The position numbers and the translations under genes are program-made. From assembly GCA_012959845.1 (NCBI GenBank), contig DUCL01000195.1, positions 1,651 to 14,122 of the forward strand: a stretch of 12,472 bases of DNA, written 5' to 3'. Shown piece after piece: positions 1 to 7,400 of this stretch (its first letter is position 1; each line of letters opens with the position of its first letter). Below the pieces are notes generated by a model, which was given only the letters and a program-made list of their open reading frames with translations, made no database searches and was not told where the DNA came from. The DNA is from Candidatus Poseidoniales archaeon (GTDB taxonomy: Archaea; Thermoplasmatota; Poseidoniia; Poseidoniales; Poseidoniaceae).

Positions 1-807
1 TCAGTCAAGAAAGCGCCTAAGGATAAAAAGGCAAACTCTTCTTACAATGATGTATTGAATGAGATGCAAGATTTGGGATTCTCTGAGACCTCATTTCCAC
101 GTTTAATCAATGACGGCACACCAACTTTAGCAGGAATGGTTGCAATGGGTATGGCATTGGTCTTAGTTCTCGCAGGAATCACAGTTGCTAATACTGAACA
201 AACATATACGGCTTCTGAAGCATATCTAAACATCACTTGGACCGATGCTTTAGGCGATCATAGAGATGAGGTAATTACAATTGAACTAAACCCAGATTTA
301 GCACCAATTCATGTTGAGAACTTTGTTTTGAATGCACAAGAAGAAAATTATGACGGAACAATTTTCCACAGAGTGATAAATAATTTCATGATTCAAGGTG
401 GCGATTTCACCAATGGTGACGGAACTGGTGGTCATGCAGCAAAGTGGTATGGTTATTGTGACGGCGTTTTTGAAGCAAGTTCTTCTAATTGCCCGGAGAA
501 CAGTTGGTCCATTCCTGATGAGGCTAGCAATGGATTACAGCACACAGCAGGGGCACTTTCAATGGCTAAAACAACTGCTGATAATACCGGTGGTTCTCAG
601 TTCTTTATCGTGCCGAGTGATAGTAATCCTTCACACTTGGACGGAGTTCACACAGTCTTTGGCTATGTCACAGATGGAATGGAGCACATAGACTCAATTT
701 CTAACATTCCTACTGGTGCTAATGACGTACCAACCAATGCTGTAACATTGGTTAGTGTAACTACTAATTCAGTGGAAAAGACACCTTGGTACCGCACATT
801 CTTCTGA
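1..807 (+). CDS. Membrane-anchored cyclophilin-type peptidyl-prolyl cis-trans isomerase (5' end outside window)
   Basis: Catalyses cis-trans isomerisation of peptide bonds before proline, assisting protein folding. The frame is open from base 1 with no stop. The first in-frame start is a TTG at 55, but the Lys-rich stretch before it suggests the true start lies upstream, so the gene is treated as partial. Counted from TTG 55, residues 25-45 form one hydrophobic helix (AGMVAMGMALVLVLAGI). The basic residues before it predict N-in/C-out topology, placing the catalytic domain outside the membrane. The cyclophilin core follows: FHRVINNFMIQGGDF (catalytic Arg at 106, Gln of the active site in FMIQGG), GALSMAKT, GSQFFIV and HLDGVHTVFGYV. 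The human CypA tryptophan (W121) is replaced by His in SHLDG, as is common in prokaryotic forms. A Cys-flanked insert (C135 to C146) between the GTGG motif and the GALSMAK strand could carry a disulfide. A substrate among exported proteins is inferred only. Confidence 0.93.
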   Translation, partial: SVKKAPKDKKANSSYNDVLNEMQDLGFSETSFPRLINDGTPTLAGMVAMGMALVLVLAGITVANTEQTYTASEAYLNITWTDALGDHRDEVITIELNPDLAPIHVENFVLNAQEENYDGTIFHRVINNFMIQGGDFTNGDGTGGHAAKWYGYCDGVFEASSSNCPENSWSIPDEASNGLQHTAGALSMAKTTADNTGGSQFFIVPSDSNPSHLDGVHTVFGYVTDGMEHIDSISNIPTGANDVPTNAVTLVSVTTNSVEKTPWYRTFF

Positions 808-877
808 GAATCATCAGTCAATATCTTGAGCACCTTTGATGGGTGTGTTCATAGATGTGTTCCTAATCGGGTCTAAT

Positions 878-3541
878 ATGGCTATGATTGACACCTTCAA
901 CGCCCGACGCACTCTATCGGTTGGAGGAGAATATTACTCACTGTCTGGACTTGATGAAAATGGCATCGATACCAGTGCATTACCATACTCTATTCGCATT
1001 CTATTAGAAGGGGCATTGCGTGGTAATGATGGCTTCTTGATTAGCGAAGATGATATTAGAAATATTGCTTCATGGACTGCAAATGGAGAGCGCGGAGAAA
1101 TACCGTTTAGACCATCGAGAGTTATCCTTCAAGATTTTACTGGAGTTCCAGCGGTTGTTGATTTGGCTGCTCTAAGAGATGCCATGGTTGAGATGGGCGG
1201 AGATGCTGAAAAAGTCAATCCTCAAGTTCCGGTTGACCTTGTTATTGACCATTCGGTTCAAGTTGATGTTTCTGGTGCACACGGTAATGCATTAGAGATG
1301 AACTTAGATATTGAATATCACAGAAATATGGAAAGATATACTTTCCTAAAATGGGGTCAACAATCGTTGGCAGATTTCCAAGTAGTGCCACCATCAAGAG
1401 GAATAGTCCACCAAGTTAATTTGGAATATTTAGCAAGTGTTGCCCGACAAGAAAACGGAGTTTGGCTGGCCGATACACTGGTTGGTACTGATTCACATAC
1501 AACAATGATCAATGGATTAGGAGTACTTGGCTGGGGTGTTGGAGGTATTGAGGCTGAAGCGGTAATGCTTGGCCAACCAATTTACATGCTGGCGCCAGAT
1601 GTAGTTGGAGTTCGTTTGGTTGGTAAATTAAATCCAGGTGTAACCGCCACCGATATGACACTTAGAATTGTAGAGATACTTAGAGAGCAAGGTGTTGTTG
1701 GAAAGTTCGTTGAATTCTTCGGTCAAGGTATGGTGGCATTATCTCTTGCAGATAGAGCCACCATCGCCAATATGGCTCCTGAATATGGTGCAACTTGTGG
1801 TTTCTTCCCTGTTGATGAAAGGACATTGGAATATTTGCGATTAACTGGACGAGAGGATAGTGCAATCGAAGGAGTTGAAGCTTATTCTAAAGCACAGGGA
1901 ATTTGGTATTCTGCTGGAGATAAAGAGAAGTCATATACCGCTACATTGGAATTGGATTTGTCCACTATTCAGCCAGCACTTGCAGGCCCTAAGAGGCCAC
2001 AAGATAGAGTGGATTTGAGTAATATGAAACAGCATTTTGAGGGTTCATTAACCCATGAGTTAGGCCACCATGGCCATGGCTTAGAATCAGGTGATTTGTC
2101 AAATGGGGTAATTATTGATTTGGATGGAGAAAGATTTGATTTGAATCATGGTGACGTTGTAATCGCAGCCATCACCTCTTGTACAAATACATCAAATCCA
2201 GGAGTGATGTTGGCTGCTGGTTTACTTGCAAAGAATGCCCGAGCAAAGGGTTTGACAGTCAAACCATGGGTCAAGACTTCACTGGCTCCTGGCTCAAGAG
2301 TTGTTACAGAATACTACAAAGCAGCCGGTCTGCAAGAAGACCTCAATGCCATGGGATTCCATGTTGTTGGATATGGTTGTACCACCTGTATTGGTAATTC
2401 AGGACCACTTGAACAATCGATTGAAAACGCAATCGATGAGGCTGGATTAATCGTAGGTTCTGTTATCTCTGGAAATAGAAATTTTGAGGGCAGAGTACAT
2501 GGCAAAGTAAAGGCCTCATATTTGGCCAGCCCTCCACTTGTAGTCGCATATGCAATTGCAGGAACTCTTGAAATTGATATGGTCACTGAACCACTTGGAT
2601 TTAGTGACTCAGGTGAACCAGTAATGCTTTCTGATATTTGGCCAAGCGATGAACAAATAGCAGAGTCACTATCGGTAATTACTCCTGATATGTTCCGTCA
2701 AAGATATGCTGATGCAATGAATGAGCCAAGATGGGATGGAATACCTTCTGAAGCGATTCCACTCTATCCATGGCAAGCCGATTCAACCTATATCCGCCTG
2801 CCAACATTTTTCAGTGGCTTGGATGACATTCCAGCCCCAATCGAATCGATTGACAATGCTCGTGTTTTGCTTAAACTTGGTGATTCAATCACTACAGACC
2901 ACATTTCACCAGCAGGTTCGTTCCCAGCCGATGGAGCAGCCGGTAAGTGGCTAATCGAGCGCGGCGTACAGGCTGGAGATTTCAACTCATTTGGTTCAAG
3001 ACGTGGCAATCATGAAATAATGATGCGAGGAACTTTTGCAAATGTCCGTATTAGAAACCAAATGGCACCAGGAACAGAAGGTGGCTATGCTCTAAACCAT
3101 GAAACGGGAGAAATAACTTCAGTCTATGAGGCAGCACAAACAGCAGGACCAAAGGTGGTTTTAGCAGGTTCACAATATGGTACAGGTTCGAGTAGAGATT
3201 GGGCTGCTAAGGGAACTTATCTATTGGGGATAAAGGCAGTTATTGCTACTTCGTTTGAAAGAATTCATCGTTCCAATTTGGTCGGAATGGGTGTATTACC
3301 GATGACTTTCTTAGAAGGTGAATCTCATGAGAGTCTTGGTTTGGATGGTTCTGAATCATTCACGATTCCAATTACAGATTCTGTAAAACCATTGCAATTG
3401 ATCGGTGTCACAGCCACCAAACCTGATGGTTCTCAAATTATTTTTGATGCTCAAATTAGATTGGATACCCCCGTTGAAGTAGATTATTATCGCAATGGTG
3501 GCATATTACATACAGTATTGCGACAACTCGCTAAACAATGA
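878..3541 (+). CDS. acnA: Aconitate hydratase, AcnA/IRP type
   Basis: Interconverts citrate and isocitrate through cis-aconitate in the TCA cycle, using a [4Fe-4S] cluster in the cytoplasm. From the ATG at 878 the protein is 887 residues, the usual length of AcnA enzymes (about 890). The cluster ligands are present: C435 in TSCTNTSNPG and C501/C504 in GYGCTTCIGNSGPL. Also visible are GTDSHTTMINGLGVLGWGVG in the first half, the swivel-domain motif GSRRGNHEIMMRGTFANVR, and the substrate-binding AGSQYGTGSSRDWAAKG with the catalytic Ser and Arg. The frame extends upstream to TTG 836/ATG 839, adding 14 residues (MMGVFIDVFLIGSN). I prefer ATG 878 because MAMIDTFNARRTLSVGG matches the usual N-terminus of the family. 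No convincing ribosome binding site precedes either start. The gene follows the cyclophilin by 70 bases and precedes the unknown gene by 44. All key residues are intact, so it is expected to be active. Confidence 0.97.
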   Translation: MAMIDTFNARRTLSVGGEYYSLSGLDENGIDTSALPYSIRILLEGALRGNDGFLISEDDIRNIASWTANGERGEIPFRPSRVILQDFTGVPAVVDLAALRDAMVEMGGDAEKVNPQVPVDLVIDHSVQVDVSGAHGNALEMNLDIEYHRNMERYTFLKWGQQSLADFQVVPPSRGIVHQVNLEYLASVARQENGVWLADTLVGTDSHTTMINGLGVLGWGVGGIEAEAVMLGQPIYMLAPDVVGVRLVGKLNPGVTATDMTLRIVEILREQGVVGKFVEFFGQGMVALSLADRATIANMAPEYGATCGFFPVDERTLEYLRLTGREDSAIEGVEAYSKAQGIWYSAGDKEKSYTATLELDLSTIQPALAGPKRPQDRVDLSNMKQHFEGSLTHELGHHGHGLESGDLSNGVIIDLDGERFDLNHGDVVIAAITSCTNTSNPGVMLAAGLLAKNARAKGLTVKPWVKTSLAPGSRVVTEYYKAAGLQEDLNAMGFHVVGYGCTTCIGNSGPLEQSIENAIDEAGLIVGSVISGNRNFEGRVHGKVKASYLASPPLVVAYAIAGTLEIDMVTEPLGFSDSGEPVMLSDIWPSDEQIAESLSVITPDMFRQRYADAMNEPRWDGIPSEAIPLYPWQADSTYIRLPTFFSGLDDIPAPIESIDNARVLLKLGDSITTDHISPAGSFPADGAAGKWLIERGVQAGDFNSFGSRRGNHEIMMRGTFANVRIRNQMAPGTEGGYALNHETGEITSVYEAAQTAGPKVVLAGSQYGTGSSRDWAAKGTYLLGIKAVIATSFERIHRSNLVGMGVLPMTFLEGESHESLGLDGSESFTIPITDSVKPLQLIGVTATKPDGSQIIFDAQIRLDTPVEVDYYRNGGILHTVLRQLAKQ

Positions 3542-3585
3542 AATCACTATCAATTTCATTGTAATTCAAAACATTACCTTCAAGG

Positions 3586-4296
3586 GTGGTGTATGTTCAC
3601 CCATGGTTGATGGTAGCGCTAAGCGGTCAAGTAAGGTATCGATTCAAGGCCGATGACCATGATGTTCGCATCTCTTTGGAGGGCGATGCGGAATGGGTTG
3701 CACAAAGAGTCGAAGAACTCGGTTTAGAAGGCGTGGGTTGGACTATGCCCATTGGCGTAGCGGTGAAAGCGACAAATATGTCGGAAGTTTCTAAATCAAA
3801 AGCAAAAAAAGCCACTGCTCAACAGAAAATCTCTATCGATGACGCTCCATTAGGTGAAAAACCGCTTGACATGGGGCCAACACCAGACCCTAGTCGTATT
3901 CCAATAGTTCGCAGGCCAATCGGCGAATTAAATCTACAAAAAGAAATTGACAAAATCGGCTTAGAAGGGGCGATAAGGCCAGATCCGATTGAATTAATGG
4001 AGATGCTTGATGAAACCGATGAACCTATGCCGGCACAAGGTAAAATGAGTGTTGACCCAATGGCAGAAGCTTGGTTAAGAGAATTGATGGAAATAGTTGT
4101 TAGAGAGCATGGCGCAACTGCTCTTCGGACTGAAGATATTGAAGAAGTTGCCAGTTCAAAACTAGGCAATCGCCAAGGACCTGAACTTGAGTTTTGGTTA
4201 GAGTCCTTATTTTCAGCAGGAAAATTGGTAAAAATTCATGGCGGAGATGCAACCGGTTGGGGCCCATCTCCTAGATGGTTAAACGGTCGCATTTGA
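3586..4296 (+). CDS. Hypothetical two-domain protein, possible C-terminal winged-helix-like domain
   Basis: I do not recognise this protein. From GTG 3586 it has 236 residues; ATG 3610 (starting MVALSGQVRYRF) is a plausible alternative start, and the only purine-rich stretch (AAGG) lies directly before the GTG. Residues about 10-62 look like a small compact alpha/beta domain containing VRISLEGDAEWVAQRVEELG. A low-complexity linker follows: Lys/Ala-rich near 65-80 and Pro/Asp-rich to about 155. Residues about 158-236 are predicted helical (AEAWLRELMEIVVREHG, then TEDIEEVASSKLG, then FWLESLFSAGKLVKIHG). That order of helices ending in a short hydrophobic strand resembles a winged-helix or similar small regulatory domain, but no diagnostic motif is visible. 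There is no signal peptide or membrane segment, so a cytoplasmic location is expected. It lies 44 bases after acnA on the same strand with no clear promoter between, so co-transcription is likely. DNA binding or a regulatory role is speculation. Confidence 0.82.
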   Translation: MVYVHPWLMVALSGQVRYRFKADDHDVRISLEGDAEWVAQRVEELGLEGVGWTMPIGVAVKATNMSEVSKSKAKKATAQQKISIDDAPLGEKPLDMGPTPDPSRIPIVRRPIGELNLQKEIDKIGLEGAIRPDPIELMEMLDETDEPMPAQGKMSVDPMAEAWLRELMEIVVREHGATALRTEDIEEVASSKLGNRQGPELEFWLESLFSAGKLVKIHGGDATGWGPSPRWLNGRI

Positions 4297-4316
4297 GAAA
4301 AATAATCACCCTACTT

Positions 4317-4327
4317 TGAGTCTTTTT
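4317..4327 (+). terminator. Possible T-tract terminator after the hypothetical gene
   Basis: About 20 bases after the stop at 4296 the + strand reads TGAGTCTTTTT. Archaeal transcription often ends at short T-tracts without a strong hairpin. A four-base inverted repeat (CCTA at 4310-4313, TAGG at 4327-4330) brackets it but is too short to mean much. The five consecutive Ts are weak evidence. Confidence 0.25.
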
Positions 4328-4423
4328 AGGCCGATATTATTGTGCTATAATGCGGTATTTTTCAATTGGGCACTTGTATTCATACATTATGTAAAAAGGG
4401 ATTACTGCGAGCACATTAATCAC

Positions 4424-4432
4424 ATAAATATA
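4424..4432 (+). promoter_or_regulatory. Archaeal TATA box for the giant surface-protein gene
   Basis: ATAAATATA lies within the 186-base intergenic region. A TATA box here would place the transcription start near 4450-4457, giving a leader of roughly 30 bases before the start codons at 4483-4492. A second AT-rich element (CTATAATG, near 4345-4352) is a less well placed alternative. The remainder of the intergenic region shows no RNA gene, ORF or strong repeat. Confidence 0.5.
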
Positions 4433-4468
4433 GAATCTTATAGGCAACAGCATTAAAGTGGAAGCGGC

Positions 4469-4473
4469 GGTGG
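4469..4473 (+). promoter_or_regulatory. Possible Shine-Dalgarno-like GGTGG
   Basis: A purine-rich, unusually GC-rich leader (GAAGCGGCGGTGGCGAC) contains GGTGG, which can pair with the GGAGGTGATC-complementary 16S tail. It is 9 bases from GTG 4483 and 12 from ATG 4486, but 18 from ATG 4492, so it favours one of the first two of the four consecutive in-frame starts. Confidence 0.4.
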
Positions 4474-4482
4474 CGACAGTTA

Positions 4483-7400
4483 GTGATGATGATGTCAATC
4501 AAAACAGACCAATTGAAGGCCCAAGTTCGCAGCACTTTCTTAGTGTTGATAATGATACTTTCAACAACCGCCGCTTTAGCCACAACTTCGAGTGCTTCAA
4601 TGAGTCGAAGTTATACAACTGGACGAGACCCACAAGATGTTGCAATTGGAGATTTCAATTGTGATGGAGCAAATGATATTGCTATGGCTACCGATGGAGC
4701 ACATACGATCACCATTTTGTGGAATGATGGGAATGGTGATTTTTCAGAACGCCAAGATATTTGGGTCACAAATAATCAATCAAGGGATGCTGAATGGGAT
4801 GAATTTTCAAATGTTCAGTTTATTGAAGTTGGAGAATTTACTGGCGACAACGCCATTGACATCGTAATTTTCCAAAGAAACAATCCTTTCAAGAGAGATG
4901 ATAATGGAGCTCCAGCAGGAGAACCAGGTAACGTTACAATTATTGAAAATCTAGGATGTAGTAATCAAGACTGGACAATAGGACAACGTTTCTCTCACTT
5001 CTGGGCATGGGATTTAGCAGTAGGCGATGCAGACCAAGATGGAAATGATGACGTCTATATTCTAGACTTGATGACAGATATTGACACTCAAAGAGTCGTC
5101 ACATATAGAGGTCCAATCACATCCTCTACTCCTGCGATTACTACTTCTCTAGGTTCAGCGAAGACCAATGCGTATCGCTCATTAGAAGTTGGAGATTGGG
5201 GTGAATCACAGAGCAGTATTGGCGGGGCATGTACTGATGACGATATGTTCCTATTGAGATCTGAAGGTGTTGATTACAGCACAGGACAAACAACCAATCC
5301 TGGAAACGATGATAACGTTTCAATTATTGAATTCAACTGTTTAACAAATTTATATCCTACACAATATCAGTATGGAACAAACCAAGTGAACACACATACT
5401 ATCAACATGGCAACTGTATTTTCCAGTGGTTTTGACATTGGAGATATGGATGGCAATGGAGTTACTGATACTATTGTACTGAATGATGGTAACATAGAAA
5501 ATGTAACCTATACTACATCATCTTCAGTAGGTGTTTGGTCTGCACCATCTCTTGCATACTTTGGACCATACATTTCCTATGCTGTTACTGTTGCAGATTT
5601 GAATGGAGACAATGAACCAGATTTCATTAATCCAACTGTTGCATACCAACAGAACACAACTGACTCCGCTGGAGGTTCAACATCATCCTTCTGGCTTAAT
5701 TTCCCGACAACTGTACAAGTTACATTGTCCAATGGCGCTGGAGGCCACGTAACTCCACTATCATACGAGGCAGGTCGCAGACCGAGCCTAGCAGAGGTAG
5801 GACAACTTGCAGGTGCAGCTGGTTCAGCACCGGATATCGTTGTAGGGCATACTTCCTATGACTTTGGAAATTGGATAGACAACCTCGGTTGGGATGGCCA
5901 ATATGACACAGTTTCAGTTATCGAAATGGATAATAGAGATTTGTCAATTACCGGATTGGAAATGACTCCAGTTGACCGATTCTTCGGAGTTGTAGGTGAA
6001 GGAACACGTGATCTCAATGTTACAGTAACCAATACTGGAATGGACACACTGAACGGGCAATCCGCTACTTTAGATGTAGAATTAAAGATAGTCGATGAAG
6101 CAAACTCCACCAATACTACGGTTTACGCAATGGATTGGGACTCAGCAGAAAACAAAGCGGGTTGTGGAGTAGGATGTTCTTGGACTTATGAAGAGTACAT
6201 AGACCAATCAACTCACTGGCATGAAGAAACAAATCACTCAGAATTTGAGAGTGGTAGTGAAAACTTCTCAGCCAATCAAAATAATCCTACTGATTTCATG
6301 TGGGCTGGTGTATACACCACAAATACAAGTGGCGACACTTGGACTGGATTCGGTCGTAACTGGGATGATGCAATGACTCTAAACTCAGTAGACCTAACAG
6401 GCTCTGACCGCGCATTCATGGGAGTTGAAGTATTCCAATCCCTATCTTTCGGCGCTTTAGGAAGTGCTGATGCCAATGGTTGGATTATCGGAGATGTTTG
6501 GGATGACTTAGCGATAATTGAAGTTGGAAGTATTGAAACCGGTTGGTCAACAATCAATTGTCCAACAGAGGCAATGCTCAACGCTGCATGTTCTTCAGGA
6601 TATTCAATGTGGGGCGGTTATGATAATGACCGCTTGACCAAGATGGGATTCGGAGGAGTTGCTGAAGGTGTATACCATTATGGAATATACAATGGTGGAA
6701 CTCACTACGGTTGGAACAATTTCACAGAAGATGGAGTTGGTGCATTTGACCTAAGTAGTTGGGCAGGAGAAACTGTTGATATCAGATTTAGATTTAGAAC
6801 TGGATTTGATGGGACAATTTCCGATAACAATGAAAGCAGATGGTCTGGGCTTGACGGCTATGCAATAGACAACATTTCAATTTGGAAGCAAACTACAGCA
6901 TTCTTGCCGAACCCACAAACACAACAGAGTCAAATTTCATTAACAAATCTTGGACCTGGTGAAGAGTATACAACCTCGTTATCTGTGAGTGTTCTCAATG
7001 ATACTACATACAGAGTTAGTGCGGTATTGACAAACAATGCTTGGGATGAGCAACCTCTTAATGATGAAGCCATTGGATATTTGACACCGTTCAATCTTTA
7101 TGACCCAGCAGTTGAAGGAATTGATTACTTCAAGCCTGGTGGCTTGTACGCTGAAGGAATTTTTGACATTGGAGTCACAACCAATAACTGGGGCAATACC
7201 CTTGTTGATTTTGATATTGAAGCGAAGGTATTCACAGCGACTCCTTCCGATATTTATTGTGGCGTTCCTTCAGAGATTTGTAAAGAATCCTTTGAAGGTG
7301 GTTCAGATGGATATAGGTATATTGAAAGTAATAATCCACAAGGAGCAGTATACAATGAAGCAAGTTGTACTGAGAAGATTTTCAACAATTATGCCTATTG

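Noticed and set aside
55..117. A UBA-like motif (LNEMQDLGFSE) before the membrane helix of the cyclophilin
   Set aside because: Only a short LGF-type turn is visible and there is no second or third helix; the full N-terminus is outside the window.
398..691. A 97-codon + strand ORF within the cyclophilin gene
   Set aside because: It is the +1 shadow of a gene with clear cyclophilin motifs in the other frame; its translation has no recognisable pattern.
2314..2586. A 90-codon minus-strand ORF opposite aconitase
   Set aside because: It lies opposite the Fe-S cysteine region of a fully conserved enzyme; no start signal or domain supports it.
4297..4482. The longest intergenic region as a possible small RNA or tRNA gene
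   Set aside because: No cloverleaf, GTTCNANNC-type motif or strong stem was found; the content is explained by a T-tract, TATA-like elements and a purine-rich leader.
4458..4664. A 68-codon + strand ORF overlapping the start of the giant gene
   Set aside because: It begins in the leader and runs out of frame over the signal peptide; the product lacks any pattern, whereas the overlapping frame gives a good signal peptide and propeller repeat.
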